Part shown: piece by piece, positions 53,575 through 61,992 of the stretch
Position numbering within the stretch: the first letter of the stretch is position 1
How the letters are laid out: each line of letters opens with the position of its first letter
Source of the DNA: Flavivirga amylovorans
GTDB lineage: Bacteria > Bacteroidota > Bacteroidia > Flavobacteriales > Flavobacteriaceae
NCBI RefSeq assembly: GCF_030540875.1
Contig: NZ_JAUOEM010000001.1
Coordinates: 744,001 to 808,000 of the forward strand
Length of the DNA stretch: 64,000 nucleotides
Direction: 5' to 3'
Translations under genes and position numbers: made by a program
Notes under the pieces: generated by a model
Told to the model about the DNA's origin: nothing
The model's database searches: none
Seen by the model: the letters and a program-made list of their open reading frames with translations, nothing else

Positions 53575-54468
53575 ATGGCATCAGGATTTTTTGCATTATT
53601 AGATGATATAGCAGCTTTAATGGACGATGTTGTTGTGATGAGTAAGATTTCTACAAAAAAAACCGCTGGTATTTTAGGGGATGATTTAGCAGTAAATGCT
53701 GAAAAAGCTACGGGTTTTGTCTCTTCTAGGGAGTTACCAGTTCTGTGGGCAATTACTAAAGGCTCAGCACTTAACAAATTAATTATTTTACCAATTGCCT
53801 TTTTATTAAGTGCTTTTGCGCCTTGGGCTGTTACTTTGGCATTAGTATTAGGAGGTGTTTATCTAGCTTTTGAAGGAGCAGAAAAAATATATGAATTTTT
53901 TGTACCTCATAAGCATACTAAAGAGACTGTTGATAATTCAAACATATCAAAGGAAGACCAATTAGCTCTCGAAAAGAAGAAAATAAAATCAGCCGTTTTT
54001 ACTGATTTTATTTTATCAGTTGAGATCGTAATCATCGCTTTAGGAACTGTTTTAGGAAGGCCAATTTTATTTCAGGTATTGGTTGTGTCAATTGTAGCTT
54101 TAATTGCAACGATTGGTGTTTACGGGATTGTGGCTCTTATTGTTAGAATGGATGATTTGGGATACAAGCTCGTTAGTTTTAGCAGTAAAGAAAAAAGTAT
54201 TTCAAAATTTATAGGAAACTTTTTAATTAGAGCACTTCCAATAGTTATTAAAAGCTTATCCGTAATTGGTACTATCGCCTTAATTTTGGTTGCTGGAGGC
54301 ATATTTGTCCATAATATCGAGTTTTTCCATCACTTTTTAGAGGTGCTACCATCTTTTGTGAAAGATTTTATAGTTGGTTTATTGGTTGGCTTTGCCGCTC
54401 TTTTGTTTGTTAAGTTATTTAAAGTAGTTAAGAGGAAATTGTTCAAGGATAAAGAAGTAGAAATATAA
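53575..54468 (+). CDS. DUF808 (YedI-like) inner-membrane protein
   Basis: A 297-residue membrane protein whose start (ASGFFALLDDIAALMDDVVVMSKISTKKTAGILGDDLAVNAEKATGF) is the unmistakable DUF808 signature. Helices follow at about 65-95, 145-165, 170-190, 225-245 and 255-280. The function of the family is unknown. It is cotranscribed with pssA by position and converges on the Arc-like gene after a gap of only 25 nt. Confidence 0.88.
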   Translation: MASGFFALLDDIAALMDDVVVMSKISTKKTAGILGDDLAVNAEKATGFVSSRELPVLWAITKGSALNKLIILPIAFLLSAFAPWAVTLALVLGGVYLAFEGAEKIYEFFVPHKHTKETVDNSNISKEDQLALEKKKIKSAVFTDFILSVEIVIIALGTVLGRPILFQVLVVSIVALIATIGVYGIVALIVRMDDLGYKLVSFSSKEKSISKFIGNFLIRALPIVIKSLSVIGTIALILVAGGIFVHNIEFFHHFLEVLPSFVKDFIVGLLVGFAALLFVKLFKVVKRKLFKDKEVEI

Positions 54469-54493
54469 TAGTAAATGAAGAAAGTTAAAGCGT

Positions 54494-54670
54494 TTAATTA
54501 TTTTCTTCCGATTTTTTATTTTTAGGAGTGCGTTTAGCTTTTTTTAAACTTTCGTTAAGCATCCACTCAATTTGGCCATTTGTGCTGCGGAATTCATCCG
54601 CAGCCCATTTTTCAATAGCTTTAAGCATATCTTCATTTATTCGTAATGCAAAAGCCTTTTTCTTAGCCAT
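54494..54670 (-). CDS. Small Arc-like (ribbon-helix-helix) DNA-binding protein
   Basis: 58 residues starting MAKKKAFALRINEDMLKAIE, then ADEFRSTNGQIEWMLNESLKKAKR and a basic/acidic tail. The short strand KAFALRI followed by two helices matches the MetJ/Arc ribbon-helix-helix plan, with R-S-T-N-G-Q-I-E-W at the turn before helix B. Such proteins bind DNA as dimers. It lies 54 nt downstream of the SPFH gene on the same strand. Its target is unknown. Confidence 0.78.
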   Translation of the reverse strand: MAKKKAFALRINEDMLKAIEKWAADEFRSTNGQIEWMLNESLKKAKRTPKNKKSEENN

Positions 54671-54724
54671 TTTAGTAATTAATTATTTTGATAAATTTAA
54701 AATACGAAGATGCAAATGTATTGT

Positions 54725-55585
54725 TTATTGATTTAAAGTACCAGTATTTAAAACGGGAGAGGCATCTTTATCGCCGCAAAGTATAACCATAAGGTTACTT
54801 ACCATAGCGGCTTTTCGCTCTTCGTCTAAATCTACAATGTTCTTCTTTCCTAATTCTTCAAGTGCCATTTCAACCATACTCACAGCGCCTTCTACAATTT
54901 TATGTCTTGCAGCCACTATGGCTGTTGCTTGCTGACGTTTTAACATCGCATTTGCAATTTCTTGAGCATAAGCTAAGTAACCAATTCTAGCTTCTAATAC
55001 TTCAATACCAGCAATAGACAAGCGTTCATCAATTTCTTTTTCTAACGTTTCGCTTACTTCATTAACGCTGGAACGTAATGTAATATCTTCAGTATGCCCT
55101 TCATCTGCAAAATTATCGTAAGGATACATACTAGCCAGTTTACGAACTGCCGCATCTGTTTGTACACGAACAAAGTTTTCATAGTTATCTACATCAAAAG
55201 CTGCTTTATAAGTGTCTTGAACACGCCAAACTAAAATAGTACTAATCATAATAGGGTTACCAAGTTTGTCATTTACCTTTAAACGCTCACTATCAAAGTT
55301 ACTTGCTCGTAATGATATCTTCTTTTTTGTATAAAAAGGATTTACCCAATAGAAACCATTTTTATTAATAGTACCTACATATTTTCCGAAAAGCAATAAT
55401 ACCCTCGAGTTATTTGGCTGTACCATTATAAAACCAGGCGCAATAAAAATTGCAATGATTATTGATATAATAAAAATGAAGTTTTCGGTTATAACAAGAG
55501 TAAAAATACCTCCTATAAGCATTATTAAAAAAGTAAGTAGCATAAGATAACCGTTAGCGGGTGTAATGATTTTTTCTTCTTTCAT
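54725..55585 (-). CDS. SPFH/Band 7 (stomatin/prohibitin-like) membrane protein
   Basis: A 286-residue protein with two N-terminal membrane segments (about 12-32 and 34-52), then an SPFH domain: IMVQPNNSRVLLLFGKYVGTINKNGFYWVNPF, KVNDKLGNPIMISTILVWRVQDTYKAAFDVDNYENFVRVQTDAAVRKLASMYPYD, and the coiled-coil-prone end ARIGYLAYAQEIANAMLKRQQATAIVAARHKIVEGAV. SPFH proteins form membrane-associated rings. No NfeD partner is adjacent. The small Arc-like gene follows in the same direction. Confidence 0.87.
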   Translation of the reverse strand: MKEEKIITPANGYLMLLTFLIMLIGGIFTLVITENFIFIISIIIAIFIAPGFIMVQPNNSRVLLLFGKYVGTINKNGFYWVNPFYTKKKISLRASNFDSERLKVNDKLGNPIMISTILVWRVQDTYKAAFDVDNYENFVRVQTDAAVRKLASMYPYDNFADEGHTEDITLRSSVNEVSETLEKEIDERLSIAGIEVLEARIGYLAYAQEIANAMLKRQQATAIVAARHKIVEGAVSMVEMALEELGKKNIVDLDEERKAAMVSNLMVILCGDKDASPVLNTGTLNQ

Positions 55586-56073
55586 GATTTATATTTTAAT
55601 TTAAAATGATACTATTTTGATATCATAAAGATATGATTAAATTTTTAATATTTCAAAATGTGTAGTGTTATTTTTTATAAGATTGTTTATTAAATTATGT
55701 TGTTATAAGTTAAAAGGTTTATAAATAGGTGAGGGAAAGCAAAAATAAAGACAAAGTTGAACTTAGAAAGAAATCAGTTTCTTTGAATGGAAGATAAACT
55801 TAATAATAAAAGATCAGTCTAAAGATTGGATCTATCTACTTGAATAAAAACACAGAAGTGGTTTAATGTTTATGCTATTTATATGGATTCCTGCTTTCGC
55901 AGAAATGACAAGTGGTGGTGTCTTCATTTGAAAAACAAAACAAGGAGTGAGAAGCAAGTAAGTTAATACTTGTAGTACCATTCATTTTGTAATGTTTGTC
56001 ATTCCTGCGAAAGCAGGAATCCACTAGTCAAATAAAAAGTGTGATATTTATTTATATATAAATGGCTTAGTGC
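55586..56073. other. 488-bp non-coding region with REP-like hairpins
   Basis: No convincing gene on either strand. The part from 55884 to 56023 is occupied by two inverted copies of a 27-nt hairpin repeat, listed separately. GAAGTGGTTT at 55855-55864 repeats the end sequence of the MITE-like element at 51228-51388, possibly by chance. The remainder is AT-rich and holds no structure I can name. Confidence 0.5.
55884..56023. repeat. Inverted pair of REP-like palindromes (REPIN-like)
   Basis: Copy 1 at 55884-55910 and copy 2 (TGTCATTCCTGCGAAAGC... at 55997-56023) are reverse complements over 27 nt with one difference. Each can fold as an 8-bp hairpin closing a GAAA tetraloop. The single difference turns a G-C into a G-U pair, keeping the fold. 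The 86-nt centre is unrelated. ATTCCTGCGAAAGCAGGAAT-type repeats are widely seen between bacterial genes. Confidence 0.75.
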
Positions 56074-56814
56074 CTAATCTCTGATCTTCTTCTTACGAAG
56101 CTCAAAATTTTGACCTAAATAGACCTTACGAACCATTTCATCGTTAGCAAGCTCTTCTGGTTTTCCAGCTTTAAGAATACTACCTTCAAACATTAAATAC
56201 GTTCTATCGGTAATAGCAAGCGTTTCTTGTACGTTATGGTCGGTAATCAAAATCCCAATATTCTTTTTGGTAAGTTGTGCTACAATACGTTGTATGTCTT
56301 CAACAGCCACAGGATCTACACCTGCAAATGGTTCATCTAATAAAATAAAACTAGGGTCGGTAGCCAAGGCACGTGCAATTTCTGTACGACGGCGCTCTCC
56401 TCCAGATAATAAATCACCTCTACTTTTCCGAATATGGCCTAAACCAAACTCTTCAATAAGGGATTCCATTTTATGCTGTTGTTCCTTCTTACTAAGTTTC
56501 GTAAGCTGTAAAACACTTAAAATATTATCTTCAATACTTAATTTTCTAAAAACTGAAGCTTCTTGTGCCAAGTAACCAATACCATTTTGTGCACGTTTGT
56601 ACATCGGGTATTTTGTGATTTCAGTATTATCCAAAAATATATGACCGCCATTAGGTTTTATTAAGCCAACAATCATATAAAAAGAGGTTGTTTTTCCTGC
56701 TCCATTAGGCCCTAAAAGACCAACAATTTCACCTTGATTAACCTCAAGAGAAACATCTTTAACCACTTTCCGTCCACTGTAGGACTTCATCAAATTTTCG
56801 GCTTTTAAAATCAT
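56074..56814 (-). CDS. lptB: LPS export ABC transporter ATPase LptB
   Basis: The cytoplasmic ATPase of the Lpt machine, which pulls lipopolysaccharide from the inner membrane. The 246 residues start [25 protein letters not shown], with Walker [11 protein letters not shown]-loop AQEASVF, signature [15 protein letters not shown], Walker [13 protein letters not shown] and H-loop TDHNV. These are LptB-specific residues ([19 protein letters not shown]). Its start lies 112 nt after the carboxymuconolactone-decarboxylase-like gene in the same direction. Confidence 0.95.
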   Translation of the reverse strand: MILKAENLMKSYSGRKVVKDVSLEVNQGEIVGLLGPNGAGKTTSFYMIVGLIKPNGGHIFLDNTEITKYPMYKRAQNGIGYLAQEASVFRKLSIEDNILSVLQLTKLSKKEQQHKMESLIEEFGLGHIRKSRGDLLSGGERRRTEIARALATDPSFILLDEPFAGVDPVAVEDIQRIVAQLTKKNIGILITDHNVQETLAITDRTYLMFEGSILKAGKPEELANDEMVRKVYLGQNFELRKKKIRD

Positions 56815-56926
56815 AAGTTATATACTGAACGCTAAAAATAGTAAAATCATATACACTATTATAGCAGATGTTCTAATTTTATCTTGTTTGTTATTTTGCT
56901 AGGAGTCCGACGGGAGTAAAATTTAT

Positions 56927-57274
56927 TTAGCTTTGACCTTCTAAGGCGTCCCAAAATTCATAGGCACGACGTAAATGAGGAATAACAATAGTGCCACCAA
57001 CTAAGGTTGCTATGCTTAAAGCTTCAACAACCTCTTCCTTTTTTAAACCAATTTTATGACTAGTTTCCATGTGATATTTTACACAATCGTCACAACGTAA
57101 AACAGCCGAAGCAACTAAACCTAAAAGCTCTTTAGTCTTAACATCCAAAGCTCCTTCTGTAAAAGCATTAGTATCTAAATTAAAGATGCGTTTTATTACT
57201 TTGTTATTATCTGCTAAAATCTTATCGTTCATTTTAGAACGATATTCATTAAATTCATTAACTATGTCGGACAT
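56927..57274 (-). CDS. Carboxymuconolactone decarboxylase (AhpD-like) family protein
   Basis: A 115-residue helical protein with the CMD core TKELLGLVASAVLRCDDCVKYHMETSHKIGLKKEEVVEALSIATLVGG. The C-D-D-C-x3-H motif is like the redox Cys pair of AhpD, so a peroxidase or thiol-redox role is more likely than decarboxylation. I choose ATG 57274 (MSDIVNEF); earlier starts run further into tatC with low-complexity lysines. It overlaps the 3' end of tatC by 17 nt. Confidence 0.87.
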   Translation of the reverse strand: MSDIVNEFNEYRSKMNDKILADNNKVIKRIFNLDTNAFTEGALDVKTKELLGLVASAVLRCDDCVKYHMETSHKIGLKKEEVVEALSIATLVGGTIVIPHLRRAYEFWDALEGQS

Positions 57275-58091
57275 GTCTTTTTTCTTTTCTTTTTTGATTT
57301 CTAATAACAACTTTAGAAATATAAATACTCACTTGGTATAAAATTATAATTGGAATAGCGACAATTACTTGACTGGCAATATCTGGAGGCGTAATAATTG
57401 CTGATAAGATTAATACAATTACTAGCGCATACTTCCTGTATTTTTTTAAGAATTCTGGTGTTACCAACCCTATTTTGGTTAAGAAATAAATAATAATCGG
57501 CAATTCGAAAATTAAGCCAGAAGCTAGTGCAGAAGATCTAACTAATGCAATATATGAGCTAATATCAATTTGATTGTCAACCATTGTAGAGATACTATAG
57601 TTTGCTAAAAAATTAATAGACAAAGGCGTTACAATATAGTAACCGAATAATACTCCTAAAAAGAATAAAAATGATGAAATTACAATAAACCCTCTGGAAT
57701 GTTTACGTTCATTAGAATGCAATCCAGGGCTAATAAATTTCCATAATTGATAAATAACGTAAGGAAAGGAGATGATAAACCCTCCTAAAATAGCTGTCCA
57801 TATATCGGCCGAAAATTGTCCAGCCATCGTTCTATTTTGTATAATTAAAGGTATTTTTTCATTACAGAAAGTAGTATCTACATTTATAAAATTAGCTGTT
57901 CTGCATAAAAAATCATAAGTCGGAAAACTCATGTTTAATGGCGCAAAAATAATAGCGTCAAACACAAATCTGCTGAAAATAAAAGCTAAAGTAGCAACTA
58001 TTACAACTGCTAAGCAAATTCTAATTAAATGCCACCTTAAATCTTCAAGATGATCTAAAAAAGACATCTCATTTATATCCTTTTTTGCCAT
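57258..58091 (-). CDS. tatC: Twin-arginine translocase subunit TatC
   Basis: The multispanning receptor of the Tat pathway, which exports folded proteins. The 277 residues begin MSFLDHLEDLRWHLIRICLAVV, with the conserved E in FLDHLEDLR, and contain FISPGLHSNERKHSRGFIVISSFLFFLGVLFGYYIVTPLSINFLANY and LPIIIYFLTKIGLVTPEFLKKYRKYALV. Six helices are apparent. It is in a run with kdsD (1-nt overlap) and the CMD gene. No tatA/tatB gene is in the window. Confidence 0.95.
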   Translation of the reverse strand: MAKKDINEMSFLDHLEDLRWHLIRICLAVVIVATLAFIFSRFVFDAIIFAPLNMSFPTYDFLCRTANFINVDTTFCNEKIPLIIQNRTMAGQFSADIWTAILGGFIISFPYVIYQLWKFISPGLHSNERKHSRGFIVISSFLFFLGVLFGYYIVTPLSINFLANYSISTMVDNQIDISSYIALVRSSALASGLIFELPIIIYFLTKIGLVTPEFLKKYRKYALVIVLILSAIITPPDIASQVIVAIPIIILYQVSIYISKVVIRNQKRKEKRHVRHS

Positions 58092-59056
58092 TATATAATA
58101 CCTTCTTTTATTAAATCATGTAAATGAATGACTCCGGCATAGTTACCATTTTCTTCGACAAGCAATTGTGAAATACCATTAGTCTCCATAACTTCTAAAG
58201 CTTCAATAGCCATTGCTTCAGCATTAATACGTTTTGGGTTAGCACTCATGATATCATTTGCAGTTAATGATGAAAAATCATCAACTTTACTCAACATTCT
58301 ACGTAAATCACCATCAGTAATAATACCAGCAATTTTATCGTTTTCTACAACAGCAGTAACACCCAGCATTTTTTCGGTAATCTCTATAATAATCTCTTTT
58401 ATGTTTGTAGATGGAATTACTTTAGGCTTTTCGTTTACCGATGATATATCATGAACACGTAAATATAATTTTTTCCCTAAGGCGCCGCCTGGATGATATT
58501 TTGCAAAATCATTACTGGAAAAACCACGTAATTCTAATAAGCAAACTGCAAGTGCATCACCAATAACTAACTGTGCCGTAGTGCTTGTAGTTGGTGCTAA
58601 ATTATTTGGACAAGCTTCTTTTTCAACATATGCATTTAGAATATAGTCTGCTTGTTGCCCTAAAAAGGAATCTTTATTTCCCGTTATAGCAATCATTTTA
58701 TTCTTTGCACTTTTTATTAAGGGGACTAAAACTTTAATTTCGGGAGTATTTCCACTTTTAGAAATACAAATAACGACATCATCTTTAAGAATAAGCCCCA
58801 AATCTCCATGAATAGCATCGGCTGCATGCATAAAAACGGACGGTGTTCCGGTAGAGTTTAATGTGGCAACAATTTTATTAGCAATAATGGCGCTTTTTCC
58901 AATTCCCGTAATAATTACTCGACCTTTGGAATTATAAATAAGTTGTACTGCATCAGAAAAATCGTCAGTTATTAAATTAGCTAGGTTGGAAATAGCTTGA
59001 CTTTCTGTTTTTATTGTTAATTTTGCGGTTTGTGTAATAGAATCTTTACTATTCAA
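58091..59056 (-). CDS. kdsD: D-arabinose 5-phosphate isomerase (KdsD/KpsF/GutQ family)
   Basis: Converts ribulose 5-phosphate to arabinose 5-phosphate, the first step to Kdo for LPS. The 321 residues have an SIS domain (GKSAIIANKIVATLNSTGTPSVFMHAADAIHGDLG, ISKSGNTPEI, PTTSTTAQLVIGDALAVCLL) and two CBS domains (IKEIIIEITEKMLGVTAVV..., NGISQLLVEENGNYAGVIHLHDLIKEGI). The start is TTG 59056. The stop overlaps the tatC start by one base (TAATG). Link to lptB two genes on fits an LPS theme. Confidence 0.92.
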   Translation of the reverse strand: MNSKDSITQTAKLTIKTESQAISNLANLITDDFSDAVQLIYNSKGRVIITGIGKSAIIANKIVATLNSTGTPSVFMHAADAIHGDLGLILKDDVVICISKSGNTPEIKVLVPLIKSAKNKMIAITGNKDSFLGQQADYILNAYVEKEACPNNLAPTTSTTAQLVIGDALAVCLLELRGFSSNDFAKYHPGGALGKKLYLRVHDISSVNEKPKVIPSTNIKEIIIEITEKMLGVTAVVENDKIAGIITDGDLRRMLSKVDDFSSLTANDIMSANPKRINAEAMAIEALEVMETNGISQLLVEENGNYAGVIHLHDLIKEGII

Positions 59057-59258
59057 AATTTATATTTTTTTTAGTTGATGCTTTTAAAGATTTTATTATC
59101 TTTAATGATAATCAAATTAAATTTTGTTGTACTTTGGATTTTCGTTACAAAACTAACGAAAAAAAATATGAGGGGATCTCTAATATGCTATTAAATTAAT
59201 CATTCAAATTTTAATGTTATAGTGTGTGATAATAAGTAAATAAATTTTTATACAGTTC

Positions 59259-61463
59259 ATGTTATTAACCAAAAGTGATCTGCATTCTGCTCTTAAAAAA
59301 TATTTTGGATTTAATCAATTCAAGGGCTTGCAGGAAGATGTAGTCGAAAGTATTTTATCAAAAAATCATACGTTTGTAATCATGCCAACTGGTGGTGGAA
59401 AGTCACTATGTTACCAGTTGCCTGCATTAATGCAAGAAGGAACTGCTATTGTGGTATCGCCATTAATAGCATTAATGAAAAATCAAGTAGATGCCATTCG
59501 TGGAATTTCTAATGAAGAGGGCGTAGCTCATGTGTTAAATTCTTCATTGAATAAAACTGAAGTTAGGCGTGTTAAAGAAGATATAGTTAATGGTGTTACT
59601 AAATTATTATATGTCGCACCAGAATCTTTAACCAAAGAGGAAAACGTTGAGTTTTTGCGGTCTGTAAAAATATCTTTTATGGCTATTGATGAGGCGCACT
59701 GTATTAGTGAATGGGGACACGATTTTAGACCAGAATATAGGAATTTACGACATATTATTGGTAGGATAGGAGATGGTATTCCCATTATTGGCTTGACGGC
59801 AACTGCCACCCCTAAAGTTCAAGAAGATATTATAAAGAATTTAGGTATTAATAATGCAAAAACATTTAAAGCTTCTTTTAACAGACCTAATTTATATTAT
59901 GAGGTTAGACCAAAAACAAAGAATGTTGATGCAGATATTATTAGATTCGTAAAACAAAATGAGGGTAAATCCGGTATTGTATACTGTTTAAGTAGAAAAC
60001 GAGTAGAAGAACTAGCTCAAGTACTTCAAGTAAATGGTATAAAAGCAGTACCGTACCATGCCGGATTAGATGCGAAATCAAGATCTAGTTATCAAGATAA
60101 ATTCTTAATGGAAGATGTCGATGTGGTTGTTGCTACTATTGCTTTTGGTATGGGAATAGATAAACCAGATGTACGTTTTGTAATTCATCATGACATTCCT
60201 AAAAGTATAGAAAGTTATTATCAGGAAACCGGTAGAGCAGGACGTGATGGAGGTGAAGGACATTGTTTAGCCTATTATGCATATAAAGACATTGAAAAAT
60301 TAGAAAAATTCATGTCTGGTAAGCCTGTTGCAGAACAAGAAATTGGACATGCATTATTGCAAGAGGTGGTTGCTTTTGCAGAAACATCAATCTCTAGGAG
60401 AAAATTTATTTTACATTATTTTGGAGAAGAGTTTGATAATGAGACTGGTGAAGGTGGCGATATGGATGATAATGTTAGGCACCCCAAAAAGAAACATGAA
60501 GCAAAAGAAGATGCTATAATATTATTAGAAACGATAGAGAAAACGAACGAAAAATATAAATCTAAAGATTTAGTAAACGTTATTGTTGGTAAAGAGAATG
60601 CTTTAATTAATTCTCATAAAACCAATGAGCAACCATTTTTTGGACAAGGTAAAGCTAAAGATAACAAATATTGGATGGCACTGTTAAGACAAGTGTTGGT
60701 AGCAGGATATCTTAAAAAAGATATTGAAACTTATGGGGTTATTAAATTAAGCGAAGTTGGTAGATCTTTTATAAAGAAACCAGTGTCGTTTATGATGACT
60801 GAAGATCACATCTTTGAAGGAGAACAAGAAGATGGAACTATTATTACAGCGACAAAAAGTGGTGGAGCGGTAGCAGATGAATTATTAATGGGAATGCTTA
60901 AAGATTTGCGTAAAAAGAATGCAAAAAAGTTAGGAGTACCACCATTTGTTATTTTTCAAGATCCTTCGCTTGAGGATATGGCTTTAAAATACCCAATAAA
61001 CTTAGCAGAACTTGCAAATGTACATGGTGTTGGTGAAGGAAAAGCTAAAAAATATGGTAAAGATTTTGTAGAATTGATTTCAAAATATGTTGAGGAAAAT
61101 GATATAGTACGTCCAGATGATTTAGTTGTAAAGTCTACAGGAACTAACTCTGCAAATAAGCTATACATCATTCAAAATATAGATAGAAAATTACCTTTGG
61201 ATGATATCGCATCGTCAAAAGGGATGTCTATGGAAGATTTTATTAAAGAAATGGAAGTTATTGTTTATTCTGGTACTAAATTAAATATCAGTTATTGGAT
61301 TGATGATATTTTAGATGAAGATCAGCAAGAAGAAATCCATGACTACTTTATGGAATCAGAATCTGATAATATTGATGGAGCTGTCGAGGAGTTTGATGGT
61401 GACTATGAAGATGAAGAGTTACGTTTATATCGTATTAAATTTATTAGCGAAGTAGCTAATTAA
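59259..61463 (+). CDS. recQ: ATP-dependent DNA helicase RecQ
   Basis: A 3'-5' DNA helicase for repair and fork restart. The 734 residues carry motif 0/I (MPTGGGKSLCYQLPAL), DEAH with ISEWGHDFRPEY, TATATPKVQEDI and the motif VI GRAGRDGG. A winged-helix region and HRDC domain (LAELANVHGVGEGKAKKYG) follow, then an acidic C-terminal HTH-type extension of about 110 residues seen in Bacteroidota members. The zinc-finger stretch is recognisable (SISRRKFILHYFGEEFDN...DMDDN, about 375-407) but all four zinc cysteines are replaced. Confidence 0.95.
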   Translation: MLLTKSDLHSALKKYFGFNQFKGLQEDVVESILSKNHTFVIMPTGGGKSLCYQLPALMQEGTAIVVSPLIALMKNQVDAIRGISNEEGVAHVLNSSLNKTEVRRVKEDIVNGVTKLLYVAPESLTKEENVEFLRSVKISFMAIDEAHCISEWGHDFRPEYRNLRHIIGRIGDGIPIIGLTATATPKVQEDIIKNLGINNAKTFKASFNRPNLYYEVRPKTKNVDADIIRFVKQNEGKSGIVYCLSRKRVEELAQVLQVNGIKAVPYHAGLDAKSRSSYQDKFLMEDVDVVVATIAFGMGIDKPDVRFVIHHDIPKSIESYYQETGRAGRDGGEGHCLAYYAYKDIEKLEKFMSGKPVAEQEIGHALLQEVVAFAETSISRRKFILHYFGEEFDNETGEGGDMDDNVRHPKKKHEAKEDAIILLETIEKTNEKYKSKDLVNVIVGKENALINSHKTNEQPFFGQGKAKDNKYWMALLRQVLVAGYLKKDIETYGVIKLSEVGRSFIKKPVSFMMTEDHIFEGEQEDGTIITATKSGGAVADELLMGMLKDLRKKNAKKLGVPPFVIFQDPSLEDMALKYPINLAELANVHGVGEGKAKKYGKDFVELISKYVEENDIVRPDDLVVKSTGTNSANKLYIIQNIDRKLPLDDIASSKGMSMEDFIKEMEVIVYSGTKLNISYWIDDILDEDQQEEIHDYFMESESDNIDGAVEEFDGDYEDEELRLYRIKFISEVAN

Positions 61464-61874
61464 AAGACTTACCCATAACAGAAGATTCGAAGTATTGTTT
61501 GTTCCAATCTTTTTCACTTCGTTAAAAACCATATTTTGTAATGGATGTCCGATTTTATAATTTAAAAAATCATGTAACGCATAAATACGTTTCAACTCAG
61601 AAATGTTAGAGTTTTTTATGTATTTAGAAGGCGAATGTTTTTAGCAATTTTGCATATCCAACAGGAAGATCATCAGAAAGTGCAATAAAAACACATTATT
61701 TTTATCATTTAATTTTGCTGTCATAACTTTAATAGAAAATGACGTATCAAAATAATCAATCAAGGTTTGATTATCTTTAAAAAACGTACCAAAAGCCTCT
61801 CTAAAGGTAACTCTAGCCAATAAAGTTAAGGACGTAACATCTTGAATAGTAGCCCTTCTTACAACAATATGCTT
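61464..61874 (-). pseudogene. Decayed GNAT N-acetyltransferase
   Basis: Read on the minus strand from ATG 61874: MKHIVVRRATIQDVTSLTLLARVTFREAFG... is a normal GNAT start. Near 61681-61690 the frame breaks. The continuation DDLPVGYAKLLK, typical of the family, is in another frame and soon reaches a stop. After a second break near 61630 the frame PSKYIKNSNISELKRIYALHDFLNYKIGHPLQ resumes family-like sequence. The last third is missing where recQ ends. Two frameshifts plus truncation make function unlikely. Confidence 0.78.
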
Positions 61875-61962
61875 CATGGAAATTATTTGAATATTCTCTG
61901 AATATATTGTTTTTTTGAGAAATACTTTATATGACAATCATCGTACTTCTCACTTTGTTTTC

Positions 61963-61970
61963 TATCTTTG
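61963..61970 (+). promoter_or_regulatory. -7 box TATCTTTG of the fused isomerase gene
   Basis: TATCTTTG, a full match to TAnnTTTG, lies 22 nt before ATG 61993. No TTTG was found at the -33 distance. The position supports ATG 61993 over any earlier start. Confidence 0.6.
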
Positions 61971-61992
61971 CACTTTCTTAAAAATTAGAACA

